A stretch of DNA of 64,000 bases from Ricinus communis (lineage: Eukaryota > Streptophyta > Magnoliopsida > Malpighiales > Euphorbiaceae): NCBI RefSeq assembly GCF_019578655.1, contig NC_063261.1, positions 24,221,126 through 24,285,125 on the forward strand, in the 5' to 3' direction. Under the pieces are notes generated by a model. That model was not told where the DNA came from and ran no database searches. It saw nothing but the letters and a program-made list of their open reading frames with translations. Below are positions 1 to 11,997 of the stretch, piece by piece. Every line of letters begins with the position of its first letter. The first letter of the stretch is position 1. A program made the position numbers and the translations under genes.

Positions 1-720
1 TCGCCACAAGATGAAGTGCCAAAGGAGATAACAGGGGTCCTAGATGAATTCGGGAACGTAATGCCTGCGGAATTACCGAAAGAGCTCCCACCGAAGAGAG
101 AGGTGGATCAGAAAATGGAGTTGGTAGAAAGTACAAGGCCGCTTACAGCAGTCCCTTATAGCATAGCACCCCTTGAGTTCGAAGAGTTGCGGAGGCAACC
201 AAAAGAGTTGTTGGATGCTAGCCACACTAGGCCATCCAAGGCTCCGTGTGAACCACCGGTACTCGAGCAAAAGAAGCCAACTCCGAAGCAAGTAAGATGG
301 CAAGCATCCCTTACGGAGTCCGATTTTGCGAAGGAGTACAAGCCGGGAAAGGCAAACTTAGTGGCCGATGCGCTAAGTAGCAAGGCAAAGTTAGCTTCCA
401 CCACTAATGCTAACTTTCCTTCGTTAGACCAAGACAAGGTGGAACAAGACAAGCTCGCCGGTTTGTTAAAGCCATTACCGAAGTACAAGGAATGGCATGA
501 AAAAGCCGACAAGGCATGTGCTCCTCTAACCAAGGCCGCCAAGAGAATGAAGAAGTGGGCGGATGGAAAGAAGAGTCACTCAGAGTTTGAGGAGAGAGGC
601 TTAGTGATGGAAAATCTCCTTCCCCATCAAAACCGAAGATTTACCAAGGAACTTCAAGGGCATAATCGAGGCATACAGCGGGGACGCGACGAGGGCGTCG
701 CCAGAATGAATGGGGGAGAA
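1..720 (+). pseudogene. Ty3/gypsy retrotransposon pol remnant, internally collapsed
   Basis: The open frame from 16 carries pieces of a Ty3/gypsy polyprotein in normal order with the middles missing. About residues 5-90 match the start of the reverse transcriptase (MPAELPKELPPKREVD, then a FEELRRQ..KELLDA stretch). About residues 95-130 match the end of RNase H (EYKPGKANLVADAL, with the usual SRK changed to SSK). About residues 165-210 match the integrase C-terminal region (AAKRMKKWADGKK). The palm with its YxDD motif, most of RNase H and the integrase core are gone, so the element cannot move by itself. The frame runs on into the LTR, so its end is not a real C-terminus. The 5' part of the element lies left of the window. 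The family call is confident; the exact deletion points are not. Confidence 0.85.
710..720 (+). other. Polypurine tract of the Ty3/gypsy element
   Basis: The purine run ATGGGGGAGAA (one T near the start) lies directly before the LTR's TGTCAC. This is where the plus-strand primer for reverse transcription sits in LTR elements, and it fixes the LTR's left edge. Confidence 0.75.
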
Positions 721-1165
721 TGTCACAGCCCGCATATTTTTCCTTTTCGCACGAAGGTTCAAAGGCCAAAAAGCCTCCAGAGTTCGCTACAAAGCAAGGG
801 AGGATTCTAGAATATTCTAGAATCATCTGGAAATATCTGGAAGCATCTAGAACATTCTATATACTTAATCTTAGCCATTAGATCGAATGTATCCTCACCG
901 TCCATTGAGGAGGTGGAGGCCTAAATATAGCTTAAAGAATTCATTTGTAAAAATCAAGCAATTCAAGCATAATCAAGTAAAAGAGTGAGAAAGCTCTCTT
1001 TACAAAAGCTCTCCAAGTTGTCTCTAGTTCTCTTTTGTTCTTCTTGCCATCCTAGCTAGCATTTTGCCTAGAATTTGAAGAGTAAGGTTGACTAGCTTAC
1101 TTGTTTCCGCGAGAAAGTAGCTAGTGTCGCACGGTTCGTTGGTAGAAAAGACCAAGCCCGTGACA
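721..1165 (+). repeat. 3' LTR of the Ty3/gypsy element
   Basis: A 445-bp block starts with TGTCAC just after the polypurine tract and ends with GTGACA, so its ends form the short inverted repeat expected of an LTR (TG...CA). It holds clustered TCTAGAA/TCTGGAA repeats at about 808-855, a TATA-like TAAATATAG near 924 and a CT-rich stretch from about 990. These fit the U3, TATA and leader regions of a plant gypsy LTR. The 5' LTR is outside the window, so age cannot be estimated from LTR divergence. Confidence 0.8.
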
Positions 1166-2229
1166 ATATGCACGGATTATTATTATTATTATTATTATTT
1201 TTACAGTTAATAATAGTTAATTTGAACTATTTGCTAGTTTTTTTTTTATTTTCTTTAGTAATTTTTTATAATTAAAATAATTAATTATATCATATTTTTT
1301 ATTTTATTTGTATGAGTTTTATAGATTTTGATAATATTTTTATATTTTTTTAGTAGTAACTTTGAAAAAATATATGACCAATAAAAAATGTATGAAATAA
1401 AATATCATGACTACTTAAACTTTAATATTCATATATAAATAAAGGCTTCTCATTAATAAAGATGTATTGATTTAGTTAAAAGTTTATTTTAGAATCTTAT
1501 GTTAAATTTACTTTTTTTTAATTATAAGTTTTTTTTATTTTATCTTTCTTGACAAGAATGTTTTTCTTTATTCATGAGAGTTTATTTATCCTCCGTCATA
1601 GAAGTTATGATCAATTTGAGTATAATATTTAGAAGATCAAACTTGTTTAAAATACTCATCAGACGTTAATAAAATTCATTTGTGTTTCAGTACAGTCACT
1701 GAATAGAATGTGTTTAACAGTCATGCGCAAAATGCAGCCAAAATATTACATATAATTGTTTAATTACAAAATTAATAAACTTTAAAAAAAACTTATTTTA
1801 TAATAAAATTAATATATATTTTCTCTAATACAGTCAAAATTTACTCATATGTCACAAATTTATCATTACTAATAAAAGAATCATTTTATTTAGAGAAGGT
1901 TGTATGGTTATTAGCTTTAAATTTAAAAGGAGCCAAAATTGCTCCAAGTTGGGACCTAGGGTCCAACCTAAATAACCATTAAAGCAGACTAGAAGAAGAA
2001 GAAGAAAACTCTTTTAACCTTTTAGTTTAGCTCAGCAAATTTACCATTTATGCTTAAAAGTGATTTTAAAGAACTTAGGGTCGTATTTGTTAAAGAAAAA
2101 ACATTAAGGTCCAATGTGACTATGGAGGTAAACATTAGGGTCATATATGTACCGTTTTCCCCTTCCTAAAAACCCAAATTTTGCGTCTCTTATTGGCAGT
2201 CCCACTTCAAACTCATAGTAGAAGCAGCT
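1166..2229. other. AT-rich intergenic DNA before the uL1m gene
   Basis: It begins with an ATT trinucleotide repeat (about 1176-1199), followed by low-complexity AT-rich DNA. The last 150 bp form the proximal promoter and leader of the downstream ribosomal protein gene. No coding potential was seen. Confidence 0.6.
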
Positions 2230-5200
2230 ATGAAGAAGCTCATTCTCTCTCAAGTTGGCCGCTACTGCCCACACGAACCAAAAGCAAAACCCTTCTCTTC
2301 ATTATTCCACAGTAGGTATCTCTCAACATCTGATTCAAATCCTTTTGTCCCAATTCAACCGGTATCATACCCGGTGAAGCCTAAAGAAGAGAATAAAAAT
2401 GCAAATGAAAATGAAAATCAAGAATTAACACGGGAAGATATTCGATATGTGAAAGACGCAGTGTCCTCACATCCATCAACACGAGTTGCTCCCCTACCCG
2501 AGTATAAAAAGGAGGCTCAGGATCAAGAAATAGAGGGAGAGACCAGAAAGATTGAAGCTATTCGATTTAGGAGAGTTGTTGAAGAAGAGGAGACAGTATC
2601 AGTGCCTTTTCCTAGATTGATTAAGCCTGTCAAGAAAGAAACAAGGCCTCTTTTTGATTTGGCTGATGCTATTAAGCAACTCAAGGTCACTTACTCGCTC
2701 ACTCTAATTTCGTTTATTTCACATTTAAATAATGATTCTGATAACTGTAACTACTGTTCAGGCCAATGCCAGGACCACCTTTGATGAAACTGTTGAAGCT
2801 CATGTTCGATTGGGCATTCCTAAATCTCGTTCTGACCTGGTATATAATTTTTTCCCCTTTATTTGGTCTATGGAATTGTGAGTTTAGTTTACTCTCAATT
2901 TTTTTTTTTTTTTTTTTTTAAGTTTTTGAAAAGCAACATGATTTTTTTTGGTGGCTGCATTACTTTTATGATTTTCTTTGCATGTTCCCATGTTTTCTTG
3001 TGCGCTAATGGCCGGGTTTACATTTGGAGGGGAAATAGAGCCCAGACATTTGTTAAGACACCAAGATTTTTTCACCAAGCTAACTGGATTCTCTAATAGT
3101 ATAAGATAATTCTTTCTCATTCACTGAATCGATATTTTGTGGGTTGCAGATTGTGCGTGGTACATTGTCTCTGCCTCATGGTGGTAAGAAGGTATTAAGA
3201 CTCATACTTGTTCGACTTTGGTAACTCATAGTTAATGTGGTTGATCTGATAGCCACCCATTTTTCAGGTTCTTAGGATAGCTGTCTTTGCTGAAGGAGCA
3301 GATGCTGATGAAGCTAGAGCCGCAGGAGCTGATGTTGTTGGTGGTACTGATCTTATTGATCAAATTGCACGTAAGGCTCCATTCTTATTATCGTATAGTG
3401 TACTTGTATAAGAGCAATAATGAACATCCTAGTATTACAAAGATAGTTATCAAAGGGGCACCTTAGGTGCGAGGGACAAGAGGTGCATGCCTGTGCCCCT
3501 CAAAACCTAGGAGGCAGGTGACCTCACTCAGGTGCGCCCCTAGGCACAAAGGCGCATACAAGGCACAGAAAAGGTGTGCCTCACATATATTGGAACAAAA
3601 GCTATGTTTTTTCTCTTTGCTTTTCTCAGTATTCTACTCTTGTTCTTCTTTCCTTTTTTTTTCTTTTTTTCTTTCTTTATTTCTTTTAATCTTCTCATGA
3701 TCCTCAAACATGAGCAGCGCTCTTTCTTTTTATTTATGTTGTTTGCTTTTTTCTCTATTTTTTTTCCATTGTTGGTTTGGTAGTGAGGTAGTATTTGGTA
3801 AGCATGCAACTATATTTTGTTATGCAATTAGAAAAACTTTGATCATTGATTGAATACTGTAAGCATTGCATTATTTGAAAATTGATAATGCAGAAGAAGA
3901 AGATGATTATAGTGAGTTTGTTGATGTGTCATCGTTTTTATAATTGCGTACTTTAGGCATCATTGCTGTCTAGAGTAGGAGTATCATTTTTTAAGTCTGT
4001 ATAATAGATAGTTTCATTTTTTTTTATTTGGATTCAGAAAAACATTGATGCTAAATTTTTGCACATGCCATGTAACTAGTATTAGTAGTCTTACATATAA
4101 GCTTAGTTATCTTATTTTTTGAAGATTAGCTTTAAGTTTTTCTTTTTTGCCTCTTACCTCTGTCATATGTGCGACTGAGCCTTTGCTTACATCCCAGGAC
4201 TCTTTGTCCCTTTTATAACTATGATTACAAGGCACCTTTTGTGCCAATGTATCACATTTTGGATTTCAAGTTGGTTTGTTACTTGATTCAAATTGATGGT
4301 CTCTGAATGATATTAAATTATTAATTCAACCTGACTGTTGTTTATTCTTTATAAATTTTATTTCGAATCTGATTTACTAAATAGTTTAGCAAACTTAACC
4401 ACACCCTGTTCTCTACTTTGCAACGTCTAATATTTCTATTATGTTTCTTAACTAATTGGCTTCACAATTAGTTGTCTTCACTTATTTATTTTCCTTGATG
4501 TTTTCAAAACTTTCTTATTGATGCTAGAGATATATATTTTGCTGTTATGCATGTAACACAAACACATGCACGCACTAAGTATACATTTAATATTTTCTGA
4601 GATTTTTAACTTCTGTACCTCACTTCACCTGGTGAAGTCTCTGTGCTTTGCACCTTAAGTGATAAAAGGACCTAATTGCCTTGATCGCATCTTTTGTTTT
4701 TTTACTGCAGTTACCGTTCTTTTGTCTTCCCCTCTTAATAAAATTCATTAGCCAAACAAGCTAAGAAGAGGATTCCCCTCCATTTGACCTCTCACCACCC
4801 TTAGTCCGTCCTTTATTTTCTCTTCTTAATAATTTTTTGAATATCTCAGTCACTCAGCTTGAGAGGTATAATTTCTAAGATTTGGATTTGACACCAGATG
4901 ATGTATCCATGCAGGTGATGGCAAGATTGACTTTGACAAGTGTTTCACAACTACTCAAATATTTCCCCGTGTAGTAAAGGTCCTGAATATAGATAGGGTA
5001 TAGTAGTTTCCAGATTATGTCAAAATGATGACTATCTGCTCTAAAATAATGTTCTATATTTCAGTTAGCAAGGATTCTTAATCGTCATGGACTGATGCCA
5101 GATGCTAAAGTAAGTGTGTTATTTTTTAGCTCATTGATACACCTATCATCAGATAATTTGTGCTTGTATTCACCTGTATATATCTTCTGTAGCAAGGAAC

Positions 5201-7159
5201 CGTTGTCAAAGATGTTTCTAGGGCTGTGAAACAAGCAAAATTAAATCAGATTAAGTTTAAAATGGACAAAACATCAATTGTGCATGTGGGACTTGGAAAG
5301 GTAATGATATCTTGAGATATATATAATGTTTCATCTCGAGAGGATGCCTGCCACAAGTGATTTTGTGAGTTTCATGGAGGTTGCAATATTATTCACAGGT
5401 CAGTTTCTCGGAGGAGTCTTTGCGTGAGAATGTCGGTGCATTTATGAACGCAATTTTACAAGCAAAGCCTGCTGGCCTAAAGAAGAGTAAGTGTCATCTG
5501 TTATATAAATGCTTGCAACATTTATACTCTTTTGGCAAATAAACCTATCTCAAAGTTCCACGCTTGTGTACTTCATCATTATTCTGGTCATATAATTGTG
5601 ATGATCACAAAAATGAAATAAAGAGGTTTCTTCCTTTCAGTGATCTCTCCGTTGCCCAAGTGACTTTGAGCCCAGTGGTAACAGAAAACAAACCAGGATA
5701 AAGGAAAGATCTAATCTGTTAGGTCTATGCAATTAGTTGTATGCATCTTGCTTGTCTTTAGAATCATTTGCATGAAACTAAGAGAAAAGAATACAGTATA
5801 ACATATGGCAGTACCAACTTAATGGCAAAGACATGGAAGTAACAAAACTATATAGTAAAGTACAGGTACAAAATGTGTAGAACATTGTTTCATGTGCTTC
5901 ATTCAAGTTGATAATGATTATGCCATGCCTAATGGTAGGCCCAAAAATAGACTCCCAAAATCCCATTATAGTAGGCCGATCATCATTTTTGCAAAGCTAT
6001 ATGGTGTATAGCAAAATCAACATATTAAGAATAATTCATGACCTGTCACAAACTTAAGTTTAGCTTTTATTGTACATAAAAGGATGTTCACCTGAGGTGG
6101 CATCAGCTTCCGAAACCAGAATCTCTATTCGTTAAAGTTGACTTCTATATTGATTAAAATCAGTTGAAATTAAACATATGTGACGATATATAATTATAAC
6201 GGTCTTTTTTCTGAATGGCAATGCCTGTGTTTAAAAAGCCCTTTTCGAATAAAGAATACATATTCTGCCTGCCTATCATCAAAACCTTTCCCAGGTTTTA
6301 ACAAATGCTTTCCCTTCTATCTTGCAGCTTCCAAATATGCTGGGTATGTGAACACAGTCCATATATGCAGCACGGTATGCTCTTGAAATTCTTCTATGTT
6401 CTTTAATCAGACTCTTTATTATGTCTACAATTTCTTAGAGGATATTATCCTGAAATTAGTACATCTGTCTAGGCTTGAATATTAAATTGTTACTTTGGAT
6501 CATCAGGTGCCATGTCCAATGTCCTTTTTCTTATACAAGCCATTTTTGTGGATTTCACTTAAAATGAAGAAAAAAGATACTAAAATATAATTTCAAAAAG
6601 ATTAAGTTTCCGGAACTTGAAATGAAAGGTTTTTAGTTCTTGTTGTGGTTTAGAGTTGCGAAGGATGAGTAAGGGAAACAGAGAAAGATTTACCTAGCGT
6701 TCATTTTATTTCATTTATCTTTTAGGGGGAGTATTTATGTCAATGGGTGAGAAAGTTGTTAGGAAGTACGTGCCTGCGTGCATATGTAAACAAAAGCAGA
6801 ATGTTGATAAGAAAAGAGTTGCTAATGGTCTTGCAACCTTGCCTTTTGAATAAAATGATGTAGACAGGATACAGGATAATCTGTTCAGTTTAGTCATATT
6901 TCTCTTGAGACAGAGCTTTCCTATTTGAGGTGAATAACTTGCTCTAAACTGGCCAACTTCTGATGGTTTAGTCATCTCATGACTCACAGCTTTTTAACAA
7001 TGGCAGCCAAACATACGGTTCAATTTGTATGTATTTTTATATCTTGAAATAATTGTTTTCCTTTATATGCAGATGGGACCAGGGTTCCCTGTTTCAATAC
7101 AGTCATTATCCAAAGCTGTAGATCATTACAACAAAGTTCATCTAAAGTCGCCAGCATAA
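2230..7159 (+). CDS. Mitochondrial ribosomal protein uL1 (L1p family)
   Basis: Ten coding exons: 2230-2685, 2762-2839, 3150-3191, 3268-3370, 4915-4979, 5065-5109, 5193-5300, 5399-5486, 6328-6374 and 7073-7159. They join in phase to 1119 nt (372 aa). The N-terminus is basic and hydroxylated with an RYLSTSDSN stretch near residue 30, like a mitochondrial presequence. Residues 40-145 are a charged plant extension. From about 147 to the end is the L1 fold, with ETVEAHVRLGI, RGTLSLPHG and GLMPDAK (about 257-263). It should bind large-subunit rRNA and form the L1 stalk. Plant plastid L1 is a separate paralogue; the mitochondrial assignment rests on the presequence. Two donor sites are weak but canonical (GTCACT after exon 1, GTCCTG after exon 5). 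Intron 4 (1.5 kb) holds a dispersed repeat. Confidence is high for the family and fair for the compartment. Confidence 0.93.
3450..4680. repeat. Dispersed GCACCTTAGGTG-type repeat in intron 4 of uL1m
   Basis: Two GC-richer patches stand out in AT-rich intron DNA. About 3456-3590 repeats themes such as GCACCTTAGGTGCG, GGTGCGCCCCTAGGCAC and AAGGCGCA. About 4620-4670 has CACTTCACCTGGTGAAG followed by TTTGCACCTTAAGTG. Both resemble the degenerate GCGCCT/AAGCG repeat seen scattered in many plant genomes. The AT-rich stretch between them has no coding sequence, so they may be the ends of one decayed insertion or two unrelated copies. Boundaries are approximate. Confidence 0.4.
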
Positions 7160-7167
7160 ATCTAGCT

Positions 7168-7170
<3 letters not shown>

Positions 7171-7200
<30 letters not shown>
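7171..7200 (+). repeat. (CT)15 microsatellite in the uL1m 3' UTR
   Basis: Fifteen perfect CT units start 12 bp after the uL1m stop codon, so they should lie in the 3' UTR. Length variation is likely. Confidence 0.95.
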
Positions 7201-7204
<4 letters not shown>

Positions 7205-7884
7205 CTCTTGTTGAGCAGTAGCTAGAATCAGTATAGGAGTGTCATTTCAGTTTTGCCATTCATTTTGTTCTCAATGCCTTGCTATCCAAAGCATTACTGA
7301 CATATCGTTCCAAGTTCAAGCAGATCCTAGAGTCTTTTCTTACCTTAAAAAAGGAAAGTACTAATCTTCTTTATAAGGTCAGCGCCAAGGCGCCACTGAT
7401 GTTGTACCAACTTTTTTTGCACGATTATCATGGAAAAATTCAAAGTGTTACTGTTTGTTTTGTTGGTCCTGAAAAATTTATGGCAGTGTTGACATTTGCT
7501 GCAACTTATTTCATGCTTAATGGACTGCAGCCACATCTGTCACTCAAAAAGCTAAAACTGTTTTGCCAATGAATGTGATGGAAACTCACAGAGAGGTGAA
7601 TTAGATTCAAGATTCAATAAGAAAAGCATACAAAATGAATTGGAGAGAAGTTTCAAAGTAAATGTCTTTAGTTTTGTAATTGGTTAAGGAATCATCCTTA
7701 TATTTTGATTTAATTGATTGATTAGTCCTCTTCTTAAGACCTAATTCAGATTTTGCTCACCGTTGACTGTTACGGCTTCCGGTAAAAAGATTTTTTATAA
7801 AAAAATATTTTGTATTATTGCTTTTAGAAAAATTGGTTTACTAATGTGATATTTGTCCAGTGGCACGGTTCTAAAGATCACGAG

Positions 7885-7977
7885 TTTGAATTCTTATATT
7901 TATTAAAAGTCTTTAGCAATTATGAATTTAAATTCTTAAAGTCATACTTATTAGAAGTCTTTAGCAATTATGAATTT
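7885..7977 (+). repeat. Two-copy tandem repeat, about 45 bp per unit
   Basis: Two adjacent copies share TAGAAGTCTTTAGCAATTAT or the AAAAGTC variant, preceded by TTTRAATTCTTA. The first copy is about 7885-7926 and the second about 7927-7977. No function is evident. Confidence 0.7.
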
Positions 7978-8607
7978 GCTAAAATTAATGGACTGAAAAA
8001 GAAAAATTAAAGTTAACATAAGTTTTCAATTCTTTTTTCATATTATGAATCTGCATTATCATTGATTTTGAGGCATAGGACAAAGTGATTGAATAGTGTA
8101 AAACTATCATAATATAATTCCTTTTTTACGAGAAAAACCACTTGGGCAGAGTGCGATAATTTAAAAAATTAACTTAACACAACTCATTGTTTTAAAGTCT
8201 TTCACTTACTTAAAAATATGCTATTTTAGTAAAAATCAATTGATCATTTTGAGTGAATTAAATAAATTACATTAGTAAATACTCGAATTAGCCAATACTT
8301 CTTACCTGAATAGAAAAATAAATTTATTTTTTCAAACCTTTTTTATGTGACCGTCTTGCAAAACATATATAGAAAATAGAATTAGCTTGTGAAGCACTTA
8401 AAGGACAACATTGTATGAACACTAATTACTTCATTTCTTGTCGTAATCACAATGAAATTAGCACAAAACCGGACACAATTAGAGTGGAATTCCCTTTTGA
8501 AATTGCCTTGAGAAATCCGGAAATTAAATTAAATATAATCTAAATTATTGCTGCAGTCCATAGATAAAAACATGGAAATCAATTCTTTTTTTCAATAAAC
8601 AAAAATC

Positions 8608-8647
<40 letters not shown>
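8608..8647 (+). repeat. Compound (TA)n(GA)n microsatellite
   Basis: A run of about 12 TA units passes directly into about 8 GA units. It is likely to be length-polymorphic. Confidence 0.95.
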
Positions 8648-10792
8648 CTTAAATTGTTAAGATCACTTCTGTGATGCAACTGAAGAAGAGAATGAAGAAG
8701 AACAACAGGTTAGATTCATTAATATAATTATAATTTCAATCCATTAATCTTGCATGGCATCTCTCTTCCAACTTATATTTCTTTTTTTTTTTCTTATAAT
8801 TATTTATTGTAAAATTTAGTTCTTCATCTGAGGATAAAACATTTTTGTATATAAAAAAGATTTTCCAGGTATTGATTCAGTAGAAATCAAGTATTAGGAT
8901 CTCACATATGATATGCAGACACAAGCAAGATATTAACTATCAGTTAACCAGGTAATTAACTTACATTAATGATAATTGAATTTATAATTCCTGCTTATTT
9001 AATTTTGACCTTTTTATTTCTATATTTTAGGTGATTTTCTTTTTACAAATTTAGACATTTAGTTAGTATTTCATTTTATTTTATTTTTTTTTAATTTTAG
9101 GTGTATCAAGGGAGAGAGGAGTTATTCACATCATGATGTCAAATTCACTAAAGTATGATGCTCCATTGTTCAATGGAAAGGTTTGGAATTTCTGGTCATT
9201 AACCTAAAAATATTTGTTTATTATGAGTTATAAATAATATATACTCTAGAAGATGTTCTTTTATCAGTAAAAATTTAATAAAGATAATATAGTAAAAACA
9301 AAAATCAAATTCAATCAATTATCTCTTTTATAGGTTGAATGAGTCTTTTCACTTATCAGAATTACATTATCATACTTATATGCAAGAAATAAATATAAGA
9401 AAAGTATTTTTTTATTTTTTTATTTTTTAATATGTGTTATTTTTTCATACAAAAAGAAATAATTCATTACCGAAAAAGATGTTTCGCTATTAAAGAAATT
9501 TATTTTATAAAAAAATTAACTATTTTTACTTCGATCGGCTATAATTATTAAATTGTCCCATGTATAATAGTATGTATTTATAGTTTAACAATTTTTAATT
9601 TGGTTGTTTAATCATCAAATCATGGATAAGAAGTTACAGATCTGATGAAATCGATTTGACGGTCAAATAACAATATTTTGATTTGTTAAACTCTAAATTT
9701 ATCTTATCAAACACAGATAATATGATAATATTAATGATTGATCGGAGTAAATATAGCTGAATTCTTCCAAATCGAAAAATAATAAGAATATTTCTTTAAC
9801 ATAATTTATAACCGTATATCATTTTTTATCTGAAAAAAAAAAAAACACTTGCATTCTGAAAATTGTAAACAATAAAATCATAAGGTATTTTTTATACTTA
9901 TCTCCAAATATAATTACAAAAAGAATTAAGGGTTTGAATGGTAAGTTTTTTTCTAATTGAAGTGGCAAAAATTAAAAATTATAATTAAGCAGATTTTCAT
10001 CAACTTTTTGGCTCCGAGTGCAAGAAAATCAAAAATCAAAATTCTCACACTGACTAATGGCTTCCCTAAAAAGAAAAATGATTGATATCATAAAGAGAAT
10101 TCATAATGCACCATAAGGAGAAATATTGCCACATTCATGAAAATAAATTCTATAAATTCCAGTAAAAATAAAAATTAGACAAAAAAATTAATTTTATTGA
10201 ATAATAAACAGTAAAATAATAAAAAAAAGAATGGATTCTTTTGTAATTCAGATTAAAATTATTAATTAATAGAAAAATAATAAAAAGAAAGAGAAAAGTA
10301 TAAAATTTGACTATTTAATCTAATTTTTAAGGTAAAAAGTTATGTAGTTTTTCTTATGGCATTTTAGTAGTTTATGAGTTAAACTGTTAATAATTTATAT
10401 TTACTTCACAAATATTGTTAATTTATTAGTTATTACTCATTAGTTGGTGTTAATTGCTTGTGATTTCACTTTTTACCCAATTAGCTTTCATCCAAAATTA
10501 TCTATGTCAATTTTTATAAAATTTAGACAGAAATCAAAAAGAAAGAAAATAGTTTTATAATTTAACTATTTTAAAATTTTAGTCAATTTTGATGTGTTTT
10601 GGATGATATGATAAGACTATAAACCTCTAAACTTCACCATCTATCAACAAAAGTGATTTTGCAACTATCAGATTTTATTTAAGATTTTATAATCAAAACT
10701 ATCAACGGTGTTAATAAATTTGACCATGAATGGCTAATAATGTAATATTTAAGATACTAAAATATTATTAAAAAGTCATACAATCTGTTGTG

Positions 10793-11420
10793 TCTAGGGG
10801 TGGCAGTTGAGTGAGTATTTTCGGGTACTCGACTCGACCGAACTCTAATACGACGAATTCAAATAATAATAAATGCGTTTATGACGGATTTAGAATTTAA
10901 TTTTACTATTCGTATCAGATTCGGGTATTGAACACACGGTACTCATGACTCTAACCTAATTATATTAAAATTTATTCTATTTTTATTATTTAGAATATTA
11001 TTTTTAAATTTTATTAAAATTATGTTTGAATTGTATTAACATATTAAATATTTAATGTTAAATATTTAAATTTGATTAGTTTATATTTTGTATTATTTTA
11101 TTTACATTAATTTTTGTAAATATATTTTAGAATTTAATTATTGTAAACGAGTTCGATAAATGGATACGCATTTAATTACTCCAACATTTATATAAACGGT
11201 TAGAGTATTCGTTATCCATTTAAATAGCTATAAATATATTAATAATTATTTAATCTAAAGGGTTTTAGTCAGATTTAGAATTATACAGATATTTCTATTT
11301 AAGTTTGGGACGGTTCATATAATAAAGATAATTTTTTAAACAGATTTAGAATATACTGCGTACATATATTTTAATCATATTTGAAATATATATTTTAATC
11401 GGATTCGAAATTAAAGATAC
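10793..11420. repeat. Dispersed non-coding repeat starting CTAGGGGTGGCA
   Basis: It opens with CTAGGGGTGGCAGTTGAGTG, then has GGGTACTCGACTCGACC and scattered CGG/GAC motifs (GGGTATTGAACAC, GATAAATGGATACG, GGGACGGTTCAT) in AT-rich DNA. Such TAGGGGTGGCA-headed repeats recur in plant genomes and often resemble non-autonomous hAT elements. No matching inverted 3' end was found, so the right border is a guess and the class is unproven. Confidence 0.4.
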
Positions 11421-11997
11421 AATAGTACCAATGGTTTCACAATTGACAATGTTGTTTTTTTAGAGAAAAATTGTTTTTATTCCACAAGTCTAAATTAAAG
11501 ATACATTACAGAATCTTGAAAAGAATCTATAGTACAATTTTTGTTGATAAATAAATTGAGAAATAGATTTTCTTACTAATAAGATTGCTATCAATGAATC
11601 ATGCCTATAACCAATTTTATTTACATGACACAAAATATACATAAATATACATTTCCAACTGAAAGGTAAAGTCAAGCTAAAGATTGTGTAATCTATAAAT
11701 AAAAGATTGTTTATTTCAGTTTTTGTCAACTCTTAACTAATGATCATGCCATGCCCCAGAAAAAAAAAAAACATAAAAAAATGGATTAAGAAGCTACTAG
11801 TCTCACACTAGTTAAGATAATGAGCTTAAATCTCTTAATTAATTAGTACATTTGCTAAAAATTAAGCATAAATTCAAATTAGTCCCTAAAGTAATCTTTG
11901 TCTTGTGCCTCTTCTTTTCATGTACCTTAGATTCTAGTCTTTCTCAATAAAAATCTTGAAATAAAAAAAGGGTTCAAAATTAATTTTGTAGAAGAAG

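Larger units (their letters stand above)
7160..11997. other. Intergenic region between uL1m and the WAT1-like gene
   Basis: About 4.8 kb of very AT-rich DNA. It contains the uL1m 3' UTR, a short tandem repeat (7885-7977), a compound TA/GA microsatellite (8608-8647), a possible Ty1/copia scrap around 9097-9195, and a dispersed GGGTACTCG-type repeat from 10793. The last 100 bp or so should hold the WAT1-like promoter and leader. No other coding region is supported. Confidence 0.6.

Noticed and set aside
7855..7900. Second tRNA-like stretch (GATCACGAGTTTGAATTC)
   Set aside because: No acceptor stem or anticodon arm could be built.
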